Shown here piece by piece: positions 19,575 through 30,351 of a stretch of DNA of 64,000 bases. The translations under genes and the position numbers were made by a program. Below the pieces are notes generated by a model. The model saw only the letters and a list, made by a program, of their open reading frames with translations, made no database searches and had not been told where the DNA came from. Source of the DNA: Rana temporaria (taxonomy: Eukaryota > Chordata > Amphibia > Anura > Ranidae); assembly GCF_905171775.1 (NCBI RefSeq), contig NC_053490.1, forward strand, positions 153,022,469 through 153,086,468, in the 5' to 3' direction. How positions within the stretch are numbered: the stretch's first letter is position 1; the number at the start of each line of letters is the position of its first letter.

Positions 19575-20840
19575 CCTTCCACCTACCCTCAGAGCTAAGT
19601 CATTGCGGCTTGTTGGTTTGCGCAGGAGGATTGAAAAGGACTCCCCTACCTTTACCCTTCTGCGCTGACCAACCCTTCTTTCCCTGCGGTCCTTTACCCT
19701 TAAAAGGTTTGGGGGGGGATTCTTAGCTTTTACCGGAAAGGCTTTCTTCTTATCTGCCGTCCTGTCTAGAATACTATCTAGCTCAGGGCCGAAGAGAAGA
19801 ACTCCTGCGAACAGGATTCCACATAACTTACTCTTGGACGCTGCATCCCCTGGCCAAGTCTTAAGCCACAGGGCCCTCCTGGCTGCGTTGGCTAAGCTGC
19901 GGACCTGGCAGAAAATTTTATTGCCTCGGCCGAGGCATCTGCCATAAAGGCTACGGCTGCAGCTATGGTGGAAAAATAATCTAAAATATCCTGTTTCGGG
20001 GAATCTGCTTCAATATGAATTTTAAGCTGATCTACCCAAAACTCTAGGTTACGAGCCACGCAAGTGGTAGCCATAGCTGGTTTTAGATTAATCAAAATTG
20101 ACTGCCAGGCTTTCTTAAGGAGAAGATCCATGCGCTTATCCATAGGATCCTTGAGCAAACCCATGTCCTCAAAGGACAAGTCTGTGGACCGCGAGACCTG
20201 AGAAAAGGCTGCGTCCAGTCTTGGAATTTTGTTCCAGATAGCTGATGGATCTTCTCCGAAAGGAAAACGTCTCTTGTGAGATTTGGAAAAGGGCTTTTTC
20301 TCCGGCTCCTGCCATTCCCGTAGAATAGTTTCAGTGATAACTGAATGGACCGGGAAGGTACGACCCTTGGGCTCGCAAAGACCAGCATACATTCGGTCGT
20401 GCAAACTCAGGTCCTTTTTCTCCTCACTAAGGCCTAAGGTAGCATAAATGGCCTTGAGGAGATTGTCCACCTCCTCCAGGGAAAGCTTAAATTTAGCGGA
20501 AGACCCTATTTCTTCCTCGGTCTCTGATTTCCCACTAGAGGGGTCCTGAGGCTGCCTTAAAGATACCTCCTCGAAGACCGAGGGCCCAGAAGATAGCACC
20601 ATCACCTCCTGGGAAGACTGAGGTGGAAGGCTGAGTAGAGGGGGTAGAACCTAGGGATTCCCTAACTGACTGGAATGTGGCCAATAATACATTTTTATCA
20701 GAAGAGACCAACTCCTCTCTAATTGAGGCTGACTCTTCCTGTACTACGGCCTTGATGCAGACTTTGCACCAAGGTTTTTTCCAGTCCTCCCCCAATTTAG
20801 TCCTGCATGCAGGACACCTTCTCTTGGCATCCGACTTGAC
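19575..20840 (-). pseudogene. DIRS gag-like ORF1, frameshifted
   Basis: The longest frame (19892-20605) encodes a DIRS ORF1-like protein: LSLHDRMYAGLCEPKGR, PSAIWNKIPRLDAAFSQVS, LKKAWQSILINLKPAMATTCVARNLEFW. A C-terminal extension in a different frame (ALWLKTWPGDAASKSKL, GVLLFGPELDSILDRTADKK) lies at 19700-19890. An N-terminal part in a third frame carries CPACRTKLGEDWKKPWCKVC, a likely zinc-binding C-x2-C pair, at 20740-20840. At least two frameshifts therefore break gag. DIRS gag would form the particle and bind element RNA. Confidence 0.7.
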
Positions 20841-21052
20841 CTACAAGGAAAAAGGGGTGAGAAGAAAACAACAAAGGATCCAGAATGAGACCCGGTCTCA
20901 GACGAAAAAAGGGACCCCCCCACCAGGTGCACTAGGAAGGAAAGTGGTGATCACAACCCGTGCCCTGACAGGCCCCCATGCCACTGGGGGGGGGGGGAAA
21001 TGAGACCGAGAGAGAGAGAGCCCCCCCTCACCCCTAGGGAAGACAGACTCAC

Positions 21053-21117
21053 GTTACTGCTTCCCGCCAAGGTCCTGCTGGTGCCAGTGCCACCGCTGAA
21101 TCGTCTGCGTTTTCCAT
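21053..21117 (-). other. Candidate first exon of DIRS ORF1
   Basis: On the minus strand an ATG at 21117 opens MENADDSAVALAPAGPWREA and runs to GTAAC/GTGAGT. An acceptor TTCCTTGTAG ends at 20841, just before the frame with the zinc-binding cysteines. The reading phase does not match across this junction as the sequence stands. It is either a noncoding leader, a further frameshift or chance. Confidence 0.3.
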
Positions 21118-21511
21118 TGCAGAAATGACAGCGCTACTCCTGTGGCATGAGCAGCGCTTCCTGGACTCCTTTAGCGCCGCTGCGCCGGACCAGGAAGCGG
21201 AAGTAGGCCCAGCGTCCGCCCTACCCCTCCTCCCGGTGCGCCGGAAATGACGCGCGTCTCCGGAGCCCGGGCTATGCCAAAATGGCAGCACCCCGAGCAC
21301 ACGTGGGAATACCAAGCCCGGGTCCCAGATCTGCTGGCTCCACTGAGCACTGGGAAGAGGGGAGCCCGAATGCCCTCACCGCCGCGCGGGTGGTACGGGA
21401 GAGCGGACAGTCTCCACGACGAAACGCCGTCAAGAAAAAAGAAAGGTAGGGAAAAAAAAGTCAGTTTTTCAGGCACACCTGAGATATCAGACTCCCTCTA
21501 AGAAGATCACT

Positions 21512-21627
21512 AAACTGACTGGTACAAGGAGGGGCCTCCCTTTAAAAGATTGAAAGAAGGTGTTTCCTGATGGAGTGGGAGGAGTCACCATATCTCAAGG
21601 TGCTGTCCTGAAAGACGCCTCGGGAAA
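21512..21627 (-). repeat. DIRS 5' terminal inverted repeat
   Basis: This is the inverted match of 11432-11532, with 'gtgactcctcccactcc' and 'aggcccctccttgtacc' in both. The outermost 'gacgcctcgggaaa' matches the internal complementary region. The flank continues the LINE frame. Confidence 0.85.
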
Positions 21628-22018
21628 TTTGCTCTATTGAAGTTAAGTGTTTTTATCTTTCCTGTATGTATTTCTTTCTTGCAGCTAACATAAAATAAAA
21701 TCATGTTATGGTCACTGCTACCCAGGTGTTCCTCTATCTGAACATTGGTAGTAAGCTCTGAATGGTTTGAGATTACCAGGTCCAACAGAGCATCATTCCT
21801 AGTTGGGGTGCCTTATTGAACTGGACCATAAAATTGTCCTGTAATAGGTTTTTAAATTGTTGCCCTTTAACTGTCCCAGCAGTGCCATTACTCCAGTCAA
21901 TTTCTGGGTAGTTAAAAATCCAATTATTATCACTGTTCCAGCCCTTGCCATTTGTGCAAGGAGCTGAGTCTCCACCTCCTCATTAACATTGGGTGGTCTA
22001 TAACATACTTCAATGATT
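21628..22018 (-). pseudogene. CR1-like LINE endonuclease relic, upstream half
   Basis: The minus strand gives VCYRPPNVNEEVETQLLAQM, then a GDFN-like degenerate segment, then LDLVISNHSELTTNVQIEEHL and SSDHNMILFYV. These are the YRPP, leucine-rich and SDH motifs of an APE-type LINE endonuclease. The frame stops at LNFNRANF, where DIRS was inserted, and resumes at 11388. Several stops are present. Confidence 0.65.
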
Positions 22019-22140
22019 AAAGAGGAAGTAAACCCTCATTATTTAAAAAAAAACACCTGCATGAGAAAGTCATAATGAGCTAGTATGCATAGCATACTAG
22101 CTCATTATGATCGACTTACCTGAAATCTAAGCCCCCGAAG
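22019..22140. repeat. Small MITE-like hairpin
   Basis: The stretch begins TTAAAGAGGAAGTAAACCC and contains a strong hairpin at about 22068-22113 (ATAATGAGCTAGTATG / CATACTAGCTCATTAT around a short loop). No ORF is present. Confidence 0.4.
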
Positions 22141-22569
22141 TTCTCCACCGTGCCCTCTACCACCGTGAAAATAACTCCTTAACCGTGTTCACAAAATCCA
22201 CCATCAGCAGGGAGCATTCTGGTTATTGGTAGAAGAATTTGTTTTTTGGATAACAGTTTTGCAACATAATTTTCTTACAGTTTATTATATTTATGAGCGC
22301 AGAAAAGGTCATTCCATTTATTTTTTATTTAATCAGCTGTGCTTTCTTGCATATTTCTAGGTACCAATGATAAATGAGCACACGGTCACACTGATCGTGA
22401 CATTGCAATTATGCAACTTCACTTGAAGTAGCAAGTCTTTACAGTAGTGCTACTTGGAAGACATCTGTGACTTCATGTACAGATGTTTATACAAGTCGCA
22501 CCTGAACTTGCAAAAAGTAGTGCAGAAACTACTTTCAAAATTGGTGTAATGTGGAAGGAATCACATCAG
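22141..22569. other. No feature recognised
   Basis: AT-rich sequence without a supported gene or a repeat I can identify. Confidence 0.4.
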
Positions 22570-22940
22570 TGTGATTGGGGGCTTACAGAGATGACAGGGA
22601 AGCAATGATACCAAAAGTAACCTTATACACATTTTATGGGACTGTCCTAAAATTAAACAATTCTGTTCACAAAAAGACTGATTTACTAATGCACCTTGTC
22701 AGCAAATGGGCTCACGTCCATGCTTTACCGACTACTTTTAATCAGAGAAAGAATTTACCAAAACACTCAGTCAACAAAGAGTCATGAATGCAAATTTACT
22801 AATTGCCCTAAAACTTAGCGACTGTCTAAATGAGTTCCCCCTCCTAGAACCAGGTGCACAGCAGAGAAAAATATTGTTAAAAAATAATCTCAATTTATAC
22901 TTCCTATACATATGTTAAACATTTTAAAGAATAACTGCTT
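22570..22940 (+). pseudogene. L1 ORF2 C-terminal relic
   Basis: The plus frame reads SNLIHILWDCPKIKQFC, the counterpart of GDLLHTLWECSKLTTYW in the intact L1 at 35410-35460. The following sequence is AT-rich with stops. The 23000-23165 stretch after it shows nothing clear. Confidence 0.5.
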
Positions 22941-23169
22941 TAAAATAAATTAAATTTGCCTCGATAAAGTAATATATTTAAAAAAAATCCAAACAGACAT
23001 TGACTTCTCCTAGTTCAAACATCTCAGTAGTGATGCAATTGAGCATGCCCAGACCAACAAACCTACCCTGTGCTATAGTAAATGTCATTGTTCACAAGCC
23101 TGGAAATGTTGTTTGAAATGCAGGAACCGGTTTTTGCGAAAACCTGATTACTAAACAGGCTAATATTTA

Positions 23170-23676
23170 TACAGTATGAAAAGAGATTCCCAGCTCCAGC
23201 GCCCTGAGTGCCTGACCTACATTGGCACAATTGAAAAAAATTGTATGGGACCTGGCATACCCACTTCTGCCTCGATAACTTTTATACCAGCCTGCCCCTT
23301 TTCCGACACGTATACTTTGCAAAAACCCTGAACGGTAGAACCTCCAGAAATAACAGGAAGGGCTTCCCACAATCTTTTGTGAACAAGGAAATTAGGAAGG
23401 GGGTATTCATCAAGTCTGAGAAGTGACAAGATGCTGGCCTTGAAGTGGAATGATAAGAGGGATGTATAGATGTTGTCCACCATCCATAATGACACATTAT
23501 TCGAGATTCCCAGAAGACATGGTCCTATTCAAAAACCTTCATGTGTCCAAGATATAATCTTTAAATGGGGGGGGGGGGTGGATTTCAATGTTCAAATGTT
23601 TCAGCCCTACTTGGCAACAAGGAGGTCCCATTTCTGGTATGAGAAAGTTGTGATTTAACTTATTCATTTGGCCATT
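23170..23676 (+). pseudogene. piggyBac transposase pseudogene, N-terminal half
   Basis: Frames carry DSQLQRPECLTYIGTI, LDNFYTSLPLFRHVYF, RNNRKGFPQSFVNKEIRKG, STIHNDTLFEI, PIQKPSCVQD and GGGVDFNVQMFQPYLATRR. These are landmarks of the catalytic core of piggyBac-like (PGBD) transposases, in order. At least two frameshifts and several stops are present. The frame runs to IHLAI at the hAT-like insertion and continues after it at 25445. Such transposases excise and insert at TTAA. Confidence 0.75.
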
Positions 23677-23986
23677 AGGGATGGGCCAAACAGACCTCTG
23701 TTCGGTTTGCACCAGAACTTTAGAACACTGCAAAAGTTCGGACCCGAATAACGAACCCCATTGAAGTTAATAGGATCGAACGTCAAAAATCAAAAGTACC
23801 CATTTTGAAGGCTTATATGCAAGTAATTGGGCATACAATGGTTATAAGGGTACAGGTCCTACCCTGGGGGACATCTCAATACAAAAAGTCAGTGAAAAAC
23901 GTAATTTTTAAATGAGATGGGATTTTTAAAGTGAAAGCATAAAAATTAAAAATTCCTTCCAATATAGTGCCTGGGGGGTCCCCTTA

Positions 23987-24381
23987 TGCCCTGTACACAC
24001 GACTGGGTTTTCCTTCAGAATAAACTCGGATGTTTTTTTCCGATGGAATTCTGCTCAAACTGTCTTGCATACACACAGTCACACCAAATTCCGACCGTCA
24101 AGAATGCAGTGACGTACAACACTACAACGAGCCAATAAAAATTAAGTTTAATGTTTCCGAGCATGTGTCGACTTGATTCCGAGCATGCGTGGTTTTTAGT
24201 GCATCGGAATTTCCAATAGGAATTTTTTATGTCTGAAAAATAAAGAACCTGCTCTCTATCCTAAGTCCGTTGGAAATTCAGACGGAAAACGTCCGATAGG
24301 GCATACACACGGTCGGAATATCCGATAAAAAGCTCCCATCTGACTTTTTCCATCGGAAATTCCGACTGTGTGTACGCAGCA
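23987..24381. mobile_element. Harbinger MITE (TGCCCTGTACACAC ends)
   Basis: The left end TGCCCTGTACACACGAC and the right end GTGTGTACGCAGCA are imperfect inverted repeats flanked by TTA/TAA. The interior has repeated 'ggaattccga/tcggaat' motifs and no ORF. Relatives are at 45441-45859 and 46649. Confidence 0.75.
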
Positions 24382-24388
24382 TAAGTCT

Positions 24389-24968
24389 GGAAAAAAAAAT
24401 GTTGGGAGCAACTGCGCTAATAAAGTCCAATTACAATGTGATGGTACTCCTAAGGAATACTACTGTGAAAAATTAAGCTGCACCTTACTGTATACGGTGG
24501 AACAGTGATAGCATAGGGAAAAATAACAAGATGCGCTAAATACATACAAAATATAATACCAAAACAACATGTAACAAATCAATGTCCATAAGTGAAGGTG
24601 AGGAAATGTGAAAAAATAAAAAGTCCTTAGAGGGACGGCAGAGCTTCTATCCACCCGTAGAGTGAAAAAAGAAGATGAACCAAATGATCCACAAATAAGT
24701 CCAGGGATAAGAGGTGACTATCCCGAAGCAGTGATCCACCACCAAGAGCGAATATAGCCTCTTACCGGATATCCGGCGGTCTCTTAACTAAAAGAGGACC
24801 CCAGAAAGCATGTCAAAGATGAACCGTTGAAAATCAGAGTGCAGGTGGGCTGAGCTGGAAACCAATCTTTATCTCATTCCAGTGCTTGCGAACTCGATTA
24901 ACAGGTAACATGGAAAGACCTTTCAGTCGATGTCTTTCTTTCCTAAATCGGCCCAGCCATTCCTCTGC
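24389..24968 (-). mobile_element. Retroelement fragment with 16-bp target duplication
   Basis: The insert is flanked by TACGCAGCATAAGTCT (24373-24388 and 24969-24984), which duplicates the end of the adjacent MITE. On the minus strand it begins with a short open stretch (AEEWLGRFRKERHRLKG..NRVRKHWNEIKIGF) and continues as an AT-rich tail like PLE 3' ends. The family is not certain. There is no poly(A). Confidence 0.5.
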
Positions 24969-25444
24969 TACGCAGCATAAGTCTACCTGTAAAGTAGCAG
25001 ATCTGTACCATGTCTGTATAAAGCCAAACAAATGACATTTTTCCTGCAAGCTGCCTTTATTTTGCTCAGCAACAGCTGGGAAGCCAGTATGTATGATGAG
25101 ACCACAATGTGGTGCACTGGGAGCAAAATTAGAGATTTTTTGGATGCATTCTGGTGTCACTTTGACTTTGGATAGAAGTAACAGGTGCAGAAAAGTTGGT
25201 CTTTGGGTGTCGGTGGCGCCTTCCCACCTTAACCCTATAGAGGTACTCTTGATGAAGCAGTAAAAGCTTCAGCCAATAAGGGCTTGGAATGCACTGTTCA
25301 GTGCTGCAATGCATTGTGGTCGGTTCGGGGGGCCGAACAGATGGTCGAACAACCCATTTGGATGTTCGCCGAACGTTCAAACAGCGAAAGTTCGGCCCGA
25401 ACTTATGCTCGGGCCAAACTGTTCGCCCATCTCTATTGGCCATT

Positions 25445-25770
25445 TAGAATGATTTTGTCACCTACACCAAATCCACGGTAGGAGCCACCCCTTCCTAAAA
25501 TTCATAGAATAAATAGTCATGCCCCTCATCTACCAACAAAGACCCCCCCCAGAAAACCTTTGCTCTGATGCTGTTTGCCAACTTCATGAGTGCCACGTCT
25601 CAGACAGCATTCCACCACCTGAAGCAGGCCTAAGACGCCAACAAAAAGGTGTTGCAAATGCAGCAAAGGAGGAGTTAGAAGAGATACCAGCTACCATTGT
25701 CCCCAGTGTCCCTGCCAACCTGGCCTATGCATTGGGAAATGCTTCCAACATTTTCTCACGTCCCTAAAAT
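25445..25770 (+). pseudogene. piggyBac transposase pseudogene, C-terminal cysteine-rich end
   Basis: After the hAT-like insertion the frame continues and reaches VSDSIPPPEAGLRRQ. In a shifted frame KRCCKCSKGGVRRDTSYHCP and CQPGLCIGKCFQHF follow, the cysteine-rich zinc-binding domain at the end of piggyBac transposases. A frameshift separates the two. The stop is near 25768. Confidence 0.75.
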
Positions 25771-26544
25771 ATTAGTACATATTTTTGACCATTTCTACAT
25801 TTTATTTGCTTCCTCAAATAACCATGCCACTGCTTTCCACATAATCTGACCCTGGCCTGTTTAACTACTATGCTCTCCCTACCATCTGAATTGCTGATCC
25901 ACCATGTTTCTGCTTTCCATGGGAACTGACCCTGGCATGTTTATCGACTATGCCTCTGCCTACTGCTTGGGCTTATCTGTTGCCCTGCTACTGTAGTACA
26001 TAGGGGTCTCACATATGTGAGGGGCTCCAGAATTGTTTTTGGATGGAGAAAACTAACAGAATGAAATTATGTATTTTACGAATGAAAACAAAACGTTCCA
26101 TTGTGCACATGCTTTGTGTTAGAAATATCTTATAAATGGACAATTTTGACACACACACACGTTTGCTTTCCAAAATGTGGTAATTTTGTGGGTGTTTCCA
26201 TCATCCTGGTGCTCCAGGGCCTTTAAAAAATTACAACATCAAAATAATTGCCATGCATCTTACTAAATACCTTAGAATGTCTACTTTCTAAAAAGGGGTC
26301 ATTTGGGGGATATGTGTACTTTCCTGGCTTGTTACTGTCTCAAGAAATGATAGGCCATCAGTACATCACGTGTGATCAATTTTTAATTATTGGCACCATA
26401 TCTTGTAGACTCTAACTTTCACAAAGAAAAAATAATATACACTGAGTTGCGTTATGTTTACCAATATTATGTAGTTGCCTAACTTTTTTACAAAATTAAG
26501 AAAAATTACTAATTTGTAAAATTGCCCTGTAGGGAAGTGGTTAA
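25771..26544 (+). other. Probable 3' region and right end of the piggyBac element
   Basis: Noncoding sequence contains one degenerate 75-bp direct repeat (25824-25960, 'ctgctttcca...ctgaccctggc.tgttta'). It ends GCCCTGTAGGGAAGTGG/TTAA at 26541-26544, which looks like a piggyBac right terminus and shares AAGTGG-TTAA with the MITEs. Joining it to the pseudogene is inference. Confidence 0.45.
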
Positions 26545-27299
26545 ACTCTAGATTTTTCCTGTGCATTAAATTAGAGAGGGTCATCTATTTTAGGAAATGT
26601 GCAATCACTACTCCTGGCACCAACAATCATTCCATGGTCAAAGTCACTTAAATCAAACACATACTAAATCAAATTAACTTACAGCACATGCCAGTGAAAA
26701 GCAGTTAGTTCTAAAGAGAGAAATACATTTAAAAAAAGTTTAAAATACGTGCAGCTAAAACTTTAAACTGACTTTTCAGGTCATTCCAATGCCAGTACAG
26801 CTGAGACCTAGTTAAACTTTGTTGGTTAGCAAGTAAGTGGTTTTAAGTCTTAGGAAGCCATTAGATTGTAAGTGATATTTACGTCTTCCTGCATTAGCAA
26901 GTCAGACATGTTACTTGGTCCTTTGCCCAGAAAGCGCTATAGACCAAAATATAGCTAATTGTTTTTAAATGATGAAAGAAAGTGATGTCTATTTAAGTTT
27001 CCTCTGGAGTAAACAATACATTTAATTGTTGTCTTCACTAATAAATCTCTACTCAGCACCATCAGAGACATAGTATAGTTATATTTGCTATGCATGTAAA
27101 GTAACTGTTGGTTAAAAATAATTAAATTGTTCAAATATATTTTTTTAATTAATATATTTTTTTAATTATTTTAAAGGCTTGCATATATATTTTATGTTAT
27201 GTTAGAAATATCTCCCCTAAATAAGTTGTGTCATGTAGATATACAAGTTCAATGTTATGCTTTAAACAGTATCAAAATAATGCTAAATGTAAATATAAA
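26545..27299. other. No feature recognised
   Basis: Very AT-rich unique-looking sequence without a supportable ORF or element end. Confidence 0.4.
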
Positions 27300-28030
27300 T
27301 TGTTCAGGTATCACGGGCAGACTAGTACTTACCGAGGTCGAGAGCGGTTCACCCTTGCGACCAATCGCACCTTGACCCCTGGAGGTGAGACAGGGGAGGA
27401 AAGGCACAAAGAGGCACAGGCTACCCAGCAGGTTCAAGTAGACTGGTATCAGGGTCTTTCAAGTGGAAGAGCAGCTGTGTCAAACTGGCAGGTGTGTGGC
27501 TTGCTGGAAGAACTAAGTCAGAGAGTCCAAAACCAGGCTGAGGGTCAAGCACGGGCTGGTAACATAGTCCAAACACAGCTGGAGGTACTGTGTAGGGAAC
27601 ACACAAGGCAAGTCCAGGTCACAGGCAAAAGGTCAAGGCAAGGACATAAGAGGCAAAGTTCAGGTCACAGGCCGAGGGTCAAACACAGGAGATGAGCAGA
27701 GTCTGTAATACGAGCCGAGGTTGGGTCCAGGAGAAGATCAGCAGAGTCAGAGGTAATCCGGGTCACAGCAGGTAATCAAACACAGGAACAAGTCACAGGA
27801 AGCTGAAAGCGAACCAACAATCCCTCTGAGCACTTCCTGAGTTTTTATAGACAGCCAGGAAGTCATGTGATGCATGAGTGTTTCACTGTCTAGCGTTCAA
27901 ATGGAAGTAGAACATGACTTTTCACAATGTGTTTTCTCTGACAGTTTCACTGTCAGCTTTGCTGCCATCTAGCGTTCAAATGAAAGTAGAACATGACTCT
28001 TCACAATGTGTTTCTCTGACACCAGGACAC
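27300..28030. repeat. Unclassified repeat with degenerate internal repeats
   Basis: The stretch from 'tatcacgggcagactagtactt' is rich in 'caggtcacaggc' and 'gggtcaa' motifs, compatible with a long terminal or untranslated region of a retroelement. At 27890-28020 a 77-bp unit ('ctagcgttcaaatg.aagtagaacatgact') is duplicated. No family is assigned. Confidence 0.35.
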
Positions 28031-28813
28031 TTGATAAAAACAAAAGCCTGATAATTTTTTTTAGTGGTCTATTAAAAAAAAAATGACATTCCCTAACATT
28101 TGATCCTACGTGAAAAATATCCATAAGAAGAGCTCATGAGAGCACTTTCACTAACAGAGAAACTATCTATGCACCTTCTTTGATTATCAAGGGAAATAAT
28201 AAGAGATCTAAGCACTGTTTACAGTCTATTGAGAACTCTTTGCAAAATGCTGAATAAATACATGTTTAGTTGTTGAATCTCCAGTTGCAGTTTGAAGTGA
28301 AACATTTAGCAGTTGTATTTATACCACTAATAAATGTGGCCACTTCCTCTTCATTGGGAGAACTGGAAACCATCAGAATCCTAACAAAGAGTAACTCCTC
28401 TCCACATAGCACATGCAGCTGTCATTTAGGGATTCCTAACTGATAGGTGAGGGTAAACAAATAGTGTGAATGGTGTAAATAAAAAGTGTGGGGTTCTACC
28501 TGGAATTAATATCAGGATCTTGAGGTCTGGTATGGATTTTAAGGGAAGCCAATGCAAAATAAATAGGAAAAATATAGCTTGGGGTTGCCTCAATTAGATG
28601 CCAGATCTTTGAGTCTTGTATGGATTTTAAGGGCTAACTAAAAAAAAGTGTCTGCCCAAACCATACTAGGCTACATTCCCTTAATATGGGGGGTACTCTA
28701 CCTGCAAAGCAAAGCATCTTATCCCCATGTTGGTGAGAACAAGGGCCTCTTCCCCATTACTCTTACTCAGTTGAGGGGGTCTGCGGACAGGATGCTTATT
28801 AGCAGGGTTGGTA
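28031..28813. other. AT-rich stretch with diverged foldback-family fragment
   Basis: 28031-28470 shows nothing recognisable. From about 28490 to 28800 the motifs 'ttgaggtctggtatggattttaaggg', 'ccccatgttggtgagaacaagggcctc' and 'gggggtctgcggacagg' recur in the foldback arms at 29820-30190. This is a diverged copy. Confidence 0.45.
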
Positions 28814-28956
28814 TTAACCACTTATGACCCGAACCATTACGCAGGTTAAGGGCCTTTGCCTCTTTTTGCGATTCGACACTGGGTCGCTTTATCTGACAAT
28901 TGTGCGGTCGTGCGACGTGGTTTCCAAACAAAATCGTGTCCCTTTTTTCCCACAAA
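28814..28956 (+). mobile_element. TTAACCACTT MITE fragment (copy b)
   Basis: The fragment starts TTAACCACTTATGACC and carries 'caattgtgcggtcgtgcgacgtgg' in the orientation of the family's right part. It breaks into the 115-bp tandem array at about 28957. Confidence 0.6.
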
Positions 28957-29291
28957 TAGAGGCCCCAAAAATTAGCCCACGGCCAAAGGTGTTCACCTGA
29001 CAGCAAACAACTTTGTATTCTGTGGCTAGAGGTACATTAAGCTATTCACCGGATACAGAAGTAAGTGCTGGCCAGTACAGGCCCCAAAAATTAGCCCACG
29101 GGCGTTCACCTGACAGCAAACAACTTTGTATTCTGTGACTGGTGTTACATTATGCATTCATCGGATACAGAAGTAAGTGCCGCCCATTACAGGCCCTAAA
29201 AATTAGCCAACAGACATTCACCTGACAGCAAAAAACGTTGTATTCTGTGGCTGGAGGTACATTAGGCATTCACCGGATACAGAAGTAAGTG
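28957..29291 (+). repeat. 115-bp tandem array, left part
   Basis: Units of 112-118 bp share 'ttcacctgacagcaaacaac', 'ttgtattctgtgg' and 'cggatacagaagtaagtg' followed by 'aggccccaaaaattagccc'. Starts lie near 28992, 29105 and 29217. The array continues at 38082 beyond the foldback insertion. Confidence 0.85.
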
Positions 29292-30351
29292 TTGGCCATT
29301 AAGGATGAGCCGAACACCCCCCTGTTTGGTTCGCATCAGAACTTGCGAACACACCAAATGTTCGTGTAAACGTTAGAACCCCGTTAAAGTCTATGGGACT
29401 CGAACATTTGAAATCTAAAGTGTTAATTTTAAAGGCTAATATGCAAGTTATTGTCCTAAAAAGTGTTTGGGGACCTGGGTCCTGTCCCAGGAAACATGTA
29501 TCAATGCAAAAAAAAGTTTTAAAAACGGACGTTTTTTCAGGAGCAGTGAATTTAATAATGCTAAAAGTGAAACAATAAAAGTGTAATATTACTTTAAATT
29601 TCGTACCTAGGGGGGGTGTAAAGTCAGCATGTGAAATAGCGCATGTTTCCCGTACATACAACTGTCCCTGCACAAAGTGTAATTTCTGAAAGAAAAAAAG
29701 GCATTTAAAACTGGCTTTGCGGCTCTAATGAATTGTCGGCTCTGGCAATTACAGAGATGATTCATTCATAAAAAATAAAAATAAAAAAGCTGGGGGTCCC
29801 CCGAAATTCCATTAACAGGCCCTTCAGGTCTGATATGGATATTAAGGGGAACCCCACCGTCAATTAAAAAAAAAAATTACGTGGGATTCCCCGCAAATAT
29901 CCATACCAGACCCTTCAGGTCTGATGTGGATTTTAAGGGGAACTCCACTCCAAATAAAAAAAAAATGGCGTGGAGTTCCCCCAAAAATCCACACCAGACC
30001 CTTATCCGAGCACGTTAACCTGGCCGGCCGCAGAAAAGAGGGGGGACAGAGTGCGCCCCCCCTCTCCTGAACCGCACCAGGCCACATGCCCTCAACATGA
30101 AGAGGATGTCCCCATGTTGATGGGGACAAGGGCCTCGTCCCCACAACCCTTGCCCAGTGGTTGTGGGGGTCTCGGGCGGGGGGCTTATCAGAATCTGGAA
30201 GACCGGGGGCGTGGCTTGCGCGTGCATGCGAATGGGCGCTTGAGCAGTGAGCTCCGCTATCCAGACCGGACAACAAGCGACTACCGGGCGAATCCACGCT
30301 ATTACCGGCACCACAGACACGGATCCACATACTCCGAGTCCCGCCACCACG

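Larger units (their letters stand above)
11389..21627 (-). mobile_element. DIRS-type tyrosine-recombinase retrotransposon
   Basis: On the minus strand the order is 5' inverted repeat (21627-21512), gag, RT/RNase H, tyrosine recombinase, internal complementary region (16703-16615) and 3' inverted repeat (11532-11389). Net of the nested element at 11570-16564 and its 8-bp repeat it is about 5.2 kb, the usual DIRS size. The host LINE frame resumes across it with no target duplication beyond a shared TTT, as expected for recombinase-mediated integration. Gag is frameshifted, so this copy is probably not autonomous, although the RT and recombinase frames are open. Confidence 0.9.
23677..25435 (+). 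mobile_element. hAT-like nonautonomous element (TAGGGATG ends), copy 2
   Basis: The ends are TAGGGATGGGC (from 23676) and GCCCATCTCTA (to 25435), with an 8-bp target duplication TTGGCCAT (23668-23675 and 25436-25443). The 5' part (23750-23980) matches the foldback arm at 29380-29600 ('ggcttatatgcaagta', then a 'gtcct..cctggg' stretch). It lies in the piggyBac pseudogene and was itself hit by a Harbinger MITE and a retroelement fragment. No ORF. Confidence 0.8.

Noticed and set aside
27228..27695. 155-residue plus-strand frame
   Set aside because: It is low-complexity Gln/Gly-rich and lies across degenerate CAGGTCACAGG repeats, with no recognisable domain.
30247..30351. Upstream GTG start for L1 ORF1
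   Set aside because: The open frame extends to a GTG, but the ATG at 30352 gives a normal basic N-terminus and eukaryotic initiation favours it.
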